Shown: positions 50,872-59,947, numbered from the stretch's first letter. The stretch: DNA of 64,000 bases from Streptomyces muensis (GCF_021474425.1 NZ_JAKEIP010000012.1:1-64000); one strand, 5' to 3'. Notes: a model not told the origin generated them from the sequence alone. Numbers and translations: made by a program.

Positions 50872-51873
50872 TCAGATGTTGTAGATGCCGGTCTTGTAGC
50901 GGGCCAGGTTCGCCGGGTCGGTGAACCACCGCGCGGTGCGCGCGAGTCCCTCCTCCAGCGTGCTCGCGGGCCGCCAGCCGGTCGCCGTGGTCAGCCGGGT
51001 GGCGTCGGCGACGAGCCGCATCACCTCGGAGGCCGCGGGCCGCAGACGCGCGGAGTCCTCCTGGACGTCGAGCGGGGCGTCCATCACCTTGCCGATCAGC
51101 GCGACCAGGTCGCCGACGGAGATCTCACCGCCGGTCCCGGCGTTGAAGGTGCGGCCCACGACCTGCTCGGCCGCGGCCGTGCCGACCGCGAGGAACGCCC
51201 GCGCGGTGTCCTCGACGAAAGTGAAGTCGCGGGTGGGCCGCAGATCGCCGAGGGTGATGGTGCGCTGCCCGGCCGCCACCTGGCCGATGACGGTGGGGAT
51301 GACGGCGCGCATCGACTGGCGCGGGCCGAAGGTGTTGAACGGCCGCAAGGTCACCACGGGCGTGCCGAAACTGGCGTGGTAGCTGTCGGCCAGCCGGTCC
51401 CCGCCCGCCTTCGAAGCGGCGTACGGCGACTGGGTGTTGATGGGGTGGTCCTCGGTGATCGGCACGGTCCGCGCGGTGCCGTACGTCTCGCTGGTCGAGG
51501 TGTGCACCAGCCGCGGCGTGCCGAGCGCGCGCACCGCCTCCAGCACGTTGAGCGTGCCGGTGACGTTGGTGTCCACGTAGCTGTGCGGGGCCTGGTAGGA
51601 GTACGGGATCGCGATCAGCGCGGCGAGGTGGTAGGCGCAGTCGGCGCCGTCGAGCAGGCCGCGCACCGAGCCGGGGTCGCGTACGTCGCCGAGGACGATC
51701 TCGACCTGGTCCAGGACGTCGGAGGGCAGGGTCTCCAGCCAGCCGTAGGAGGAGAAGGAGTTGTACTGGGCCATGGCCCTCACGCGGTGGCCGGAGGCGA
51801 CGAGCGCCTCGGTGAGATGCGAGCCGATGAAGCCCTCGGCTCCGGTGACGGCGGCGAGCGGTGCGGAGGTCAA
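50872..51873 (-). CDS. LegB-like NDP-N-acetylhexosamine 4,6-dehydratase
   Basis: 333 residues from TTG 51873, with GAAGGGA upstream. Extended SDR with VTGAEGFIGSHLTEALV, MAQYNSFSSYGWLETLP, LVHTSTSETYGTARTVPITEDHPI, SPYAASKAGGDRL (Tyr/Lys), LRPFNTFGPRQSMRAVIPT and TRDFTFVEDTARAF. The MAQYNSF...GWL pattern is shared with LegB-type UDP-GlcNAc 4,6-dehydratases, so the product would be a 4-keto-6-deoxy hexosamine. That would make the polymer contain a deoxy-amino sugar, which differs from classical galactosaminogalactan. Shares a transcript with its neighbours (94 bases after the membrane gene). Confidence 0.8.
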   Translation of the reverse strand: MTSAPLAAVTGAEGFIGSHLTEALVASGHRVRAMAQYNSFSSYGWLETLPSDVLDQVEIVLGDVRDPGSVRGLLDGADCAYHLAALIAIPYSYQAPHSYVDTNVTGTLNVLEAVRALGTPRLVHTSTSETYGTARTVPITEDHPINTQSPYAASKAGGDRLADSYHASFGTPVVTLRPFNTFGPRQSMRAVIPTVIGQVAAGQRTITLGDLRPTRDFTFVEDTARAFLAVGTAAAEQVVGRTFNAGTGGEISVGDLVALIGKVMDAPLDVQEDSARLRPAASEVMRLVADATRLTTATGWRPASTLEEGLARTARWFTDPANLARYKTGIYNI

Positions 51874-51967
51874 CTCTTGGTCCCTTCGTCGTGGTCGTCG
51901 GACGGGGGACCCGGCGCGGACGGGCGCGGGTCTGCGGTCCGATGGGTCGTGCGGGTGGTGCGCGTGG

Positions 51968-53383
51968 TCAGGAGTGCGGTGAGGGCCGGCCGAGCAGGCG
52001 GATCGCGACGGCCGCCAGACAGACGGCGGCCACGCCGCAGGCCCAGGGCAGTACGGCCTGCCCTGGTGGCAGGTCCGTCAGGAGCACCGCCCCGGCTGTG
52101 CCGGCCGCGGCGAGGCAGAGCACGGCCGGTGGCCAGGCCACCCCGAACGCCTGGAGCAGCAGGGCGGTCCACAGGACGGCCGCGAGCAGGAGCGGTGTGG
52201 CCGGGTCGGAGCCGGTGAGCAGTGCCGCGGGCAGCAGCAGGGACAGGTAGCAGGTCAGGCACAGGCCGAGGACGGCGGCGGAGCGCAGCAGGAATCCGGC
52301 CGGGGTCGCGCTCACCCGCAGCGCGGCGACCGACCAGCCGCGGTAGCGGTACAGCAGCCACTCGGCCGGGCCCATGCTCAGCGTCAGGGCGATCACCGCG
52401 TACGGCTGCCGGCGGCCCTCCAGCATGACGAGCACGGCGGCGGCGAGCCCGAACAGCCCGTACGGCAGGGACGCGCGAAGCGGCGGCCGCGCGGCGTCGG
52501 GAGCGGCCGGTCCGGCGCGCCCCGGCCGCAGGACCCACCCGGCGGCGCCTAACGTGGCCGAGAATGCCAACAGCGGCAATCCGACCCGCAGTTCCGGTCC
52601 CGGCTCCCACCATGGCAGCACCGCGGCGCCCACGATCAGCGGGCTCAGCGCGGCCAGCAACAGCCGCTCCCGGGCCAGGACCAGCAGCACGCTCGCGCCG
52701 GCCAGGTACAGCGACTGGGCGGCCGCCACCGCGAGCGCCACCGGGCCGCCCCCGGGGAGCGCGGCGAGGGCCGTGGCCGCCGCCGCGCCCAGCAGGGACC
52801 CGGTCAGCAGCGTGCCGGATGCCTCCCGGCGCCCGGTCACCAGGCGCAGATGCGCGCGGTGGCCCAGTGCCTGCCCCCACGCCCAGGAGGCGATGCCCGC
52901 CACGATCAGCACGGGGGCGTGCCGTTCGACGGCCCACAGGGGCGCGGTGAGCAGGTAGGCCAGGGCCGGCAACGCGAACAGGACGCCGCGCAGGAGGCAG
53001 CGCACGGTGTCGGGCCGCCACGGGTCGGCGGCGCGGGGCGGCTCGGGGAACGTCCGGGGCACCCGCTCGTACAGCGCTGTCGCCAGGGAGAAGAGGTTCG
53101 GGTGGCCGTACCGCTCCTTGATCACCGAGGCGGACAGGCCCTCGGCCTCCAGCAGCGCCGCCACCTCGTAGGGATGGACGGCGGGTCCGATGGCGTCGGC
53201 GAGTTCGGCGGCCAGGGTACTGACCGCCTCCTCGTCGGGGCCGCGACCGGGCAGTCGGATCGCGAGCGTGGCGTCGTCCAGGGCCCAGCGCGGGCGGCGG
53301 CGCGGCGGGCGGGGTTCGGCCAGCCGCAGGGCGAGGGTGTCCTGTCCCGCGTCGCCGGGTTCGAGGGATATCGGGCCGCTCAT
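51968..53383 (-). CDS. Polytopic membrane protein of the polysaccharide operon
   Basis: 471 residues. Residues 1-125 are cytoplasmic and charged (RPPRRRPRWALDDATLAIRLPG, then a helical SVIKERYGHPNLFSLATALYERV), followed by about ten to twelve transmembrane helices to the C-terminus. ATG 53383 overlaps the stop of the PelF-like gene (ATGA), so the two are probably made as partners. In Pel systems PelF works with the membrane protein PelG; this protein sits in the PelG place, but I see no clear sequence signature of PelG. I propose a polymer export or assembly role. Confidence 0.7.
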   Translation of the reverse strand: MSGPISLEPGDAGQDTLALRLAEPRPPRRRPRWALDDATLAIRLPGRGPDEEAVSTLAAELADAIGPAVHPYEVAALLEAEGLSASVIKERYGHPNLFSLATALYERVPRTFPEPPRAADPWRPDTVRCLLRGVLFALPALAYLLTAPLWAVERHAPVLIVAGIASWAWGQALGHRAHLRLVTGRREASGTLLTGSLLGAAAATALAALPGGGPVALAVAAAQSLYLAGASVLLVLARERLLLAALSPLIVGAAVLPWWEPGPELRVGLPLLAFSATLGAAGWVLRPGRAGPAAPDAARPPLRASLPYGLFGLAAAVLVMLEGRRQPYAVIALTLSMGPAEWLLYRYRGWSVAALRVSATPAGFLLRSAAVLGLCLTCYLSLLLPAALLTGSDPATPLLLAAVLWTALLLQAFGVAWPPAVLCLAAAGTAGAVLLTDLPPGQAVLPWACGVAAVCLAAVAIRLLGRPSPHS

Positions 53384-54921
53384 CCGGTCAGACTCCCCGT
53401 GCCGGTGACCGCCGGGCCGCTGACCCCCGAAGCACTGACCGTCGACGCGGGCAGCACGACTCTGGCGGGCAACTCCGCCTTTCCTGCGGCCAGTTCGTGG
53501 TAGATGGCGCGGAAGGTGTCGATGGTCTGGCGCAGGGTGAACTGTTCGATGACCCGCAGCCGGGCCGCCTCGCCCATGGCCCGGCGCCGGACGGGATCCC
53601 CAAGCAGTTCCAGCGCGGCGGCGGCCATCGCGGCCGGGTCGCGCGGCGGCACCACGAGCCCGGTGTCGCCGACGGCTTCGCGCACGCCGCCGACGTCGGT
53701 GGAGACGGTCGCCCGGCCGCACGACATGGCCTCGATCAGCGTGAACGGGAAGCCTTCGCTGATGCTGGACAGCATCACCACGTTCCCGGCCGCGTAGGCG
53801 TCCTTGATGTCGTCGACGCGGCCTTCGAAGGTCACCGCGTCGCCGTGCCCCAGCTCGGCGGCGAGGGCTTCGCAGCGCTCCCGGTAGGCCTCGCCGCCCC
53901 GGGGTGTGCCGCCGAACAACCGCAGGCGGACGTCCGGCAGTCGGTGCCGGACGAGAGCGAAGGCGCGGATCAGGGTCTCCAGGTCCTTGATCGGGTCGAC
54001 CCGCCCGGCCCAGCTCAGGGTGAGGGTCCCCGGCTCCGGTCCGGCCGGTGGGAAGGCGGCGGGGTCGACGCCGTTGTAGACGGTGCGGATCGCCCCGGGG
54101 TCGGCGCCGCCCTGTTCCTCCCACAGCCGGTTGTAGCGGTTGCCCGGCGTGATCAGCGCCGCCTTGCGGTAGCTCTCCTCCGCCAGCAGCCGGAAGAAGC
54201 CCAGGATCACCGCCTTGACCGGCCAGCGGTAGGGCGCGGTGCGATAGCCGAGGTAGCGTTCGCGCAGGTAGACGCCGTGCTCGGTGAGCAGCAGCGGAAC
54301 GCCGTGCCGTTCGCGGGCGGCCAGCCCCGGCAGGACGGCGACGCCTCCGCTGACGGCGTGCGCGACGCCCTGCCGCGGGGGCGGTGCGGCCAGCGGGCGC
54401 AGCGCGTGTTCGAGCAGCGCGGTGGCGGTGAGCGCGTCGTGCAGGGTGGGCCGCGCCTCGCGCACGGCCAGCCCGGGACGCGTCCATACGGCGGTCAGGA
54501 TGCTGATCGCCGTGTCGCCCCGGAGCAGCGCGCTGAGTTCGCCGCTCTCCGCGGCCCGGGCCAGGGTGTGCAGTGCGGGTGCGAAGCCGTGCTCGGCGCC
54601 GGGGTCGACGAGCGCCGTCAGGAACTGCTCGTAGGCGTCGGCGAGCCGCCTGCGGGACCGGCCGCGGGGCGGGCGGCCCTCGGGTGCGGCGCCCCACATG
54701 GGGACGGACCGGACGCCGCTGACATGGTCGGGCAGGTCCCACACGATCGGCTCCCGTCCGGTGCCGGTGACGGCGATGACGTCGAACTCGATGTCGGGCA
54801 TGCCGGTGACGAGCTGGTCGCACCAGACGCTCACACCGCCATGACTGTGTGGGTAGGTGCCTTCGGTCAGCAGGGTGACGCGCGCGCTGTGGTTGCGTCG
54901 CGCGCCGTGGTGAACGTGCAT
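53380..54921 (-). CDS. PelF-like GT4 glycosyltransferase
   Basis: 513-residue cytosolic GT-B enzyme. The N-terminal VTLLTEGTYPHSHGGVSVWCDQLVTGMPDIEF is characteristic of PelF proteins. A long insertion (about residues 90-200) separates the two Rossmann folds; TEHGVYLRERYLGYR, TLSWAGRVDPIKDLETLIRAF and SISEGFPFTLIEAMSCGRATV (E-x7-E donor motif) follow. PelF polymerises UDP-hexosamines into the Pel polymer in other bacteria. Start ATG 54921 is 48 bases after the deacetylase gene. The C-terminus (about 35 residues) is a low-complexity Ser/Thr/Val tail. Confidence 0.85.
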   Translation of the reverse strand: MHVHHGARRNHSARVTLLTEGTYPHSHGGVSVWCDQLVTGMPDIEFDVIAVTGTGREPIVWDLPDHVSGVRSVPMWGAAPEGRPPRGRSRRRLADAYEQFLTALVDPGAEHGFAPALHTLARAAESGELSALLRGDTAISILTAVWTRPGLAVREARPTLHDALTATALLEHALRPLAAPPPRQGVAHAVSGGVAVLPGLAARERHGVPLLLTEHGVYLRERYLGYRTAPYRWPVKAVILGFFRLLAEESYRKAALITPGNRYNRLWEEQGGADPGAIRTVYNGVDPAAFPPAGPEPGTLTLSWAGRVDPIKDLETLIRAFALVRHRLPDVRLRLFGGTPRGGEAYRERCEALAAELGHGDAVTFEGRVDDIKDAYAAGNVVMLSSISEGFPFTLIEAMSCGRATVSTDVGGVREAVGDTGLVVPPRDPAAMAAAALELLGDPVRRRAMGEAARLRVIEQFTLRQTIDTFRAIYHELAAGKAELPARVVLPASTVSASGVSGPAVTGTGSLTG

Positions 54922-54969
54922 CGATGTGCTCCACGGACGAGGTGCGGGCGGGGGTGCCGGTCGCGCCGG

Positions 54970-57096
54970 TCAACTCCCCGTGGGAGAGACGGGCTCGGCC
55001 ACGCCCTCGGGCACCCGGGCGTCCGGCGCCGGGGCGGTGACCGGCGCGGACGCGCCCGTGCCGGTGCCAACTGAAGGGGCGGCGGACTGCGGCAGGGTGA
55101 GAGTGAGCGCGGTGGCGGTCGCGGCGGTCCACGCGGACCGTTCACCGGCGTACGCCTCGCCGAAGGCGGAGCCGTCCCGTGTGGTGCCCTCGGGCATCGT
55201 GGCGGGGACGTCGACGCCGGCGGGGCTCTCGACGGTGACGGTGTCGCCGATCCGGTAGGCGGTGACCTGACCGGCGTTCACCGCGCTCCGCCATGAGGCG
55301 CGCCGCTTCAGCTCGTTGCCGATGTCCTTCATTCTCAGGTTGACCAGCGGTGTGTTCTGCGCGAACAGCGTGCCGTAGGTGTCGAGGACGCCGTCCAGGA
55401 CCGGGTAGGCGATGCGGTCCTCGGCCAGGTTGGACTGGTGGATGAAGTGCGGCTTGGGGTCGTTGCCCAGGACGTGGCCGAGGGCGATCTGCCGTTCCAG
55501 GGGCACGATGTGCCGGTCGTAGCCCGTCGCGGTGTCGAGCGGCTCGGGCAGGCAGGTCGTGGTGTCCGGGTTGTCCTCGCAGATGCCGCTGCCGCCCTGG
55601 GCGCGGCTGGTGTAGATCCAGTTGTACTCGTCGACCTGCTCGGCGGCGCGGCCCGCGTTGTAGAAGACGTTCATCGGATAGCGCGGGATGGTGGTGGCGG
55701 GGCCGACCTGCCGCTGGTCGGGTTCGCGGGAGTTGTCCGAGGCGAGCCAGGAGACGCCGGTGTCGGCGAGGGCGAGCGCCAGGTTGGGATTGTCCGTGGG
55801 CTGCTGCGGCAGCACCCGGAGCCCGGAGTGCTCGCCGGTCACCAACTCGTCCTCGTCCAGCGGGAGTCCGGCCGACCGGCCCCAGGCGCTGTTGTGGGCG
55901 ATCTCGTCGGCGACGTCGGTGCGGCTGACCCACTTGGTGCTGCCGTCGGCGTTGGTGGCGCACCGCCAGGGCACCACGGAGGTGTCCTGTTCGCAGCCGA
56001 GGAAGGCGTGCGTGTAGGTGTGGTTGATCCAGCGGAACTCGGCCCGCTCGGCGAGGAACCGGTCGGCGAGCGGGTCGGCGCCGTTGTTGTCCTCGCGGTG
56101 GTCGACGCTGCCGGCGGCGTTGTAGGCGAGGTCGAGGGTGAAGCCGCGCTCGCGCTGCCAGGTGACGGCGTGGTCGACGTCGGCGGCCGTCATCCTGATG
56201 GGGTCGGGTGTGGCGTTCGGGTCCGTGCAGTCCACGTCGCCGGGAGTGCAGTTGAGCGTGGAGTTCCAGCGGTCGTCGGCCGCGAGGACGTCGTCGACGT
56301 GGACGGCGAAGTAGTTGCGGGAGGCGCCCAGATGGACCCCGCCGGTCATCCACTCGACGATGCCGCGGGCCAGCAGCCGGAACTGCTGCTGGTACTGGTT
56401 GTAGACGAAGGTGACGACGAGTTCACGCCGCCCGTCGTGCCGGTACTCCCCCACCAGCGAGCCCTGCTTGGCGGTGCCCGGGATCGGCGCCTGCACGTAC
56501 GGGGTGAAGTCGGCACCGGCCATCGGGGTCGACAGATAGGCGTAACTCTCGCCCACGGTCGGCGAGTTGTCCTCGAAGGGCACCGGCCCGTCGAGGTAGC
56601 CGAAGGCGCCCGCCCGCCCGGCGTCGGTCACCTGGGCCCGCACGCCGTCGACGCTGCCCGAGTACCCGCCGTACACCGGGTACTGCAGCCCGGTCTCGGG
56701 GCGGGCGTAGGTGTAGGCGTCGACCTGCGGGATGTCGTAGGTCTGCTCGTACGCCGCCAGGGCGGCCATCTCCGGCGAGTTCGCCGGGAACGGGTTGTCG
56801 TTGGGCAGCACGACGGCCTGGAACCTGGCGCGGTCCCGGCCGTCCACGGTGTCCGCGAGGTAGCCGGCGTCGATCACCGGGCGGTCCGGCCGCGTGAGGT
56901 CGATCTCCGTGTACGGCGTTCCCGCGGTGTCCAGTTCGGCGGCGATGGCGTCGGTGGCCGGGCCGCCGTCGCTGACGACGAGCACCCGCAGATCGATCCG
57001 GGGCGGCGGCGGGTCCGCCGCGTGTGCGGCCGGTGCGCCGAGCGCCGCTATGAGCGCGCCCGTCGTGAGCAAGGTGGTGCCTAAGGTCCGCTTCAT
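54970..57096 (-). CDS. Secreted CE18/Agd3-like polysaccharide deacetylase
   Basis: 708 residues. Signal peptide 1-26 (MKRTLGTTLLTTGALIAALG, cleavage after AHA), so it is exported. An N-terminal beta-rich part (residues 30-255, RIDLRVLVVSDGGPATDAIAAEL) precedes the deacetylase domain with FAVHVDDVLAADDRWN (about 263-278, catalytic/metal Asp pair) and WINHTYTHAFLGC (about 356-368, metal-binding His-x4-His). This domain order matches the fungal Agd3 family (CE18) that deacetylates galactosaminogalactan. The C-terminal tail is Pro/Ala rich. ATG 57096 follows GGGAGGGG. First gene of the operon; the deacetylated polymer would be cationic and adhesive. Confidence 0.8.
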   Translation of the reverse strand: MKRTLGTTLLTTGALIAALGAPAAHAADPPPPRIDLRVLVVSDGGPATDAIAAELDTAGTPYTEIDLTRPDRPVIDAGYLADTVDGRDRARFQAVVLPNDNPFPANSPEMAALAAYEQTYDIPQVDAYTYARPETGLQYPVYGGYSGSVDGVRAQVTDAGRAGAFGYLDGPVPFEDNSPTVGESYAYLSTPMAGADFTPYVQAPIPGTAKQGSLVGEYRHDGRRELVVTFVYNQYQQQFRLLARGIVEWMTGGVHLGASRNYFAVHVDDVLAADDRWNSTLNCTPGDVDCTDPNATPDPIRMTAADVDHAVTWQRERGFTLDLAYNAAGSVDHREDNNGADPLADRFLAERAEFRWINHTYTHAFLGCEQDTSVVPWRCATNADGSTKWVSRTDVADEIAHNSAWGRSAGLPLDEDELVTGEHSGLRVLPQQPTDNPNLALALADTGVSWLASDNSREPDQRQVGPATTIPRYPMNVFYNAGRAAEQVDEYNWIYTSRAQGGSGICEDNPDTTTCLPEPLDTATGYDRHIVPLERQIALGHVLGNDPKPHFIHQSNLAEDRIAYPVLDGVLDTYGTLFAQNTPLVNLRMKDIGNELKRRASWRSAVNAGQVTAYRIGDTVTVESPAGVDVPATMPEGTTRDGSAFGEAYAGERSAWTAATATALTLTLPQSAAPSVGTGTGASAPVTAPAPDARVPEGVAEPVSPTGS

Positions 57097-57542
57097 GCGG
57101 TGCTGTCCCCTCCCAGGGCAGGGGTGAGTACGGCTCCGCTGAGCGGACGCACCCCCGCGCGTGACGCCGGCTTCCCCCTCGGCCACCGGTCGTCGACCCA
57201 TCCGTCGCGTCAAATAGTGATGTATCTGTGGAGCTTTCGTGCTCTTGCTGCGGAACCTGACGGAAAAACGCAGGTGCGCGACGCGGGGACGCTTGGCCCA
57301 GACCGCGTGGTCGACCGGGGATCACGGCCGCCCGCGGGTCCGGCGCAGGCCTCTGCCGTGCAGGTCGGAGCGGGAGTCACCGCATCCGCGGACGGACCGG
57401 GGTCGCCGACGTGGGCGCCACTGGTGTGGACCGGTGTGCCGGTCGGCCCCGGGCCGGTTTCAGGTCATCGGCATCACTCGCGGGCTGCCGGGCAGGTGAG
57501 ACGTTGTCCTGCTCAGTGGTCGACGCCTCAGGGGGAGCCTTC
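57097..57542. other. 446-base intergenic region between divergent operons
   Basis: It separates the deacetylase operon from the APC permease. A relatively AT-rich patch around 57208-57270 (with ATAGTGATGTATCTG and GGAAAAACGC) is the likeliest place for promoters, but I find no consistent -35/-10 pair for either strand. I looked for GEMM-type c-di-GMP and ydaO-type c-di-AMP riboswitch cores and did not see them. No convincing small gene is present. Confidence 0.5.
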
Positions 57543-58904
57543 GTGTCCGCAATCGGAAGTGACGCCGCCGCACCGGAGAGCCAGGACGACACCCCGCTGC
57601 GGCGGGCCATCGGGCCCAAGCTCCTGGTCCTGTTCGTGATCGGGGACATCCTCGGCACCGGGATCTACGCCACCACCGGGCAGGTCGCCGGCAAGGTCGG
57701 CGGTGCGCTGTGGCTGCCGTTCGTCATCGGCTTCGTCGTGGCCATCCTGACGGCGGCCTCGTACGTGGAACTCGTCGGCAAGTACCCGAAGGCGGCGGGC
57801 GCCGCGCTCTACACCCAGAAGGCCTTCCAGGTCCCGTTCCTCACCTTCATCGTGGCCTTCATGGTCATGTGCTCGGGCCTGTCCTCGGCGAGCGCGGCCG
57901 CCCGTGCCTTCAGCGGCGACTACCTCGCCGAGTTCACCGACTTCTTCCCGCCCACCCTCATCGCCGTCCTGTTCATCCTCGCCCTGGCGGCCCTGAACCT
58001 GCGGGGCGTGTCGGAGTCCGTGAAGACCAACGTGGTCCTCACCGTGGTGGAGCTGACGGGCCTTGTCATCATCCTCACGATCGGCGCCTGGGCGGTCCTG
58101 TCCGGCGACGGCGAACCCTCACGGCTCGGCGAGTTCCAGGCGGAAGGCACCGGTTTCGCGCTGATGACCAGCGTGCTGGGGGCGACGGCGCTCGGCTTCT
58201 TCGCGTTCGTGGGCTTCGAGGACTCCGTCAACATGGCCGAGGAGACCAAGGATCCGGTCCGTACGTTCCCGCGCGCCATCTTCACCGGTGTACTCGTCAC
58301 CGGGACCATCTACATCCTGGTCGCCCTGGTCTCCTCGCTCCTCGTCGACTACCGCGTGCTGGAGGACTCCAGCGGGCCGCTGCTGGAGGTCGTCAAGGCC
58401 GGCGGGCTCGACTTCCCGCCCAAGCTGTTCGCGCTGATCGCCCTCTTCGCGGTCACCAACTCGGCTCTGATCAACATCATGATGGCCTCGCGCCTGTGCT
58501 ACGGCATGGCGAACGAACGCATCCTGCCGCGCGCCCTCGGCCGGGTCCTGCCCCGCCGCCGTACGCCTGTCGTCGGCATCGTCTTCGTCTCCCTCCTCGC
58601 CGTCGGCCTGGTCTCCACCGGGGAGATCGAGGGCCTCGGGGACACCACGGCCTTCCTGCTCCTGTGCGTCTTCGCCGTCGTCAACGTCGCCGTCCTCGTC
58701 CTGCGCCGGGACCGGGTCGAGCACCGGCACTTCCGTACGCCGACCGTCCTGCCGGTCCTCGGCGCGCTCACCGCGCTGATCCTGGCGAGCCCGCTGTCCG
58801 ACCGGCCCGCGAACGTCTACATCCGGGCGGGCGTACTGCTGGCGATCGGCATCGGGTTGTGGGTGCTGAACAAGCTGGTGCTGCGGGTGCGCGGCGAGGA
58901 ATGA
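57543..58904 (+). CDS. APC-family amino acid permease
   Basis: 453-residue membrane protein with about twelve helices. The start LRRAIGPKLLVLFVIGDILGTGIYATTGQVAG with its GTGIY motif, then VELVGKYPKAAGAALYTQKAF and LGATALGFFAFVGFEDSVNMAEETKDPVRTFPRAIF, is characteristic of APC amino-acid permeases. GTG 57543 is chosen because AGGGGGAG lies six bases before it; a longer frame to 57411 lacks a ribosome site. The substrate is probably an amino acid or amine. Divergent from the polysaccharide operon across the long spacer; a functional link is not evident. Confidence 0.82.
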   Translation: MSAIGSDAAAPESQDDTPLRRAIGPKLLVLFVIGDILGTGIYATTGQVAGKVGGALWLPFVIGFVVAILTAASYVELVGKYPKAAGAALYTQKAFQVPFLTFIVAFMVMCSGLSSASAAARAFSGDYLAEFTDFFPPTLIAVLFILALAALNLRGVSESVKTNVVLTVVELTGLVIILTIGAWAVLSGDGEPSRLGEFQAEGTGFALMTSVLGATALGFFAFVGFEDSVNMAEETKDPVRTFPRAIFTGVLVTGTIYILVALVSSLLVDYRVLEDSSGPLLEVVKAGGLDFPPKLFALIALFAVTNSALINIMMASRLCYGMANERILPRALGRVLPRRRTPVVGIVFVSLLAVGLVSTGEIEGLGDTTAFLLLCVFAVVNVAVLVLRRDRVEHRHFRTPTVLPVLGALTALILASPLSDRPANVYIRAGVLLAIGIGLWVLNKLVLRVRGEE

Positions 58905-58946
58905 CGCAACCCTGACGCCCCGGACCCCACGGACCCCGGCGCCCGG

Positions 58947-59906
58947 TCAGCCCGCCGTCCAGGGCCTGAGCTTCGTCCAGGGCCTGAGCTTCTCGGGGTT
59001 GAGCACGGCCCAGATCCGCTGGACCCGGTCGCCGGCGAAGTCGAACGCCAGCACCGACACGGCGACGCCGTCGAGCTGGGCCACCAGGCCGGGCTGGCCG
59101 TTGACGGTGCACTCCCGGATCACCACGTCGGGCACGGCCGTGGCCCGTTCCGCGAAGAACCGTGCGACCTGCTCGGCCCCCTCGACCGGACGCAGCGCCG
59201 CCGGGACGACACCGCCGCCGTCGCCGGTCGCCGTGGCGTCCGGGGCCAGCAGGCCGACGAGCGCGTCGATGTCCCGCGCCTCCCACGCCTGCTTGAACGA
59301 CTTGACGACGTCGGCACGCCGGGCTGCCGCCGCCGGGGCCACGGCGGGCTGCGCCGCACGGATGCGCCGCCGCGCCGACGACGCCAGCTGACGGCACGCC
59401 GCCGGCGTACGGCCGACGATCTCGGCCACTTCGGCGAACGAGTAGCGGAAGACGTCGTGCAGGACGAACGCGACCCGCTCGGCCGGTGTCATCGATTCGA
59501 GCACGACGAGAAAGGCCATGTTGACCGACTCGTCGAGGGTGACGCGATCAGCGGGATCGACGGGCGCGCCGCCCGACCGCCCGCCGACCCACTGCGTACC
59601 GTTCGGCAGCGGCTCCGGGATCCACTCACCCACGTACCGTTCGCGTCTGGCCCGCGCCGAGCCGAGCAGGTCGAGGCAGAGCCGACTGGTGACGGTCGTC
59701 AGCCAGCCGCCTGGGGACTCGATGCCCTCCCGCTGCTGTGGGGACATGGCGTACCAGCGGGCGTAGGCCTCCTGCACGACGTCCTCGGCCTCGGCCAGTG
59801 AGCCGAGCAGCCGGTAGGCGACATTGATCAGCTGCCGCCGCTCGCGCATGATCACGCTCAGGTCGGGGTCGGGTCCGCCGTCGTGCGGCGCAGATGGGCT
59901 GGTCAT
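58947..59906 (-). CDS. SigJ/ECF41-type RNA polymerase sigma factor
   Basis: 319 residues. Region 2 (VIMRERRQLINVAYRLLGSLAEAEDVVQEAYARWY) and region 4 (TPAERVAFVLHDVFRYSFAEVAEIVGRTPAACRQLASSARRRI) are followed by a SnoaL-like C-terminal domain (about residues 195-319). Typical ECF41 marks are a DGGG motif (TGDGGGVVPA) and NPEKL near the end; this extension tunes activity without a dedicated anti-sigma factor. ATG 59906 is preferred with GAGGGAG upstream. The C-terminus has a six-residue duplication (LRPWTKLRPWT). Divergent from a YceI gene, a probable target; a candidate autoregulatory promoter lies at 59948-59974. Confidence 0.87.
   Translation of the reverse strand: MTSPSAPHDGGPDPDLSVIMRERRQLINVAYRLLGSLAEAEDVVQEAYARWYAMSPQQREGIESPGGWLTTVTSRLCLDLLGSARARRERYVGEWIPEPLPNGTQWVGGRSGGAPVDPADRVTLDESVNMAFLVVLESMTPAERVAFVLHDVFRYSFAEVAEIVGRTPAACRQLASSARRRIRAAQPAVAPAAAARRADVVKSFKQAWEARDIDALVGLLAPDATATGDGGGVVPAALRPVEGAEQVARFFAERATAVPDVVIRECTVNGQPGLVAQLDGVAVSVLAFDFAGDRVQRIWAVLNPEKLRPWTKLRPWTAG
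58956..58991. repeat. 18-base tandem duplication at the sigma factor C-terminus
   Basis: CGTCCAGGGCCTGAGCTT occurs twice in tandem, in frame within the last codons of the sigma factor gene, adding six residues (KLRPWT repeated on the coding strand). Confidence 0.7.
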
Positions 59907-59947
59907 GGACGGTCGGCTCCCTCGGTCACATCGTCTCTCCCCCTTAC

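Noticed and set aside
57097-57542. Possible c-di-GMP (GEMM) or c-di-AMP (ydaO) riboswitch for the polysaccharide operon or permease
   Set aside because: Fragments such as GGGGACGCTTGGCC resemble GEMM pieces, but the conserved core and its partner stem were not found on either strand.
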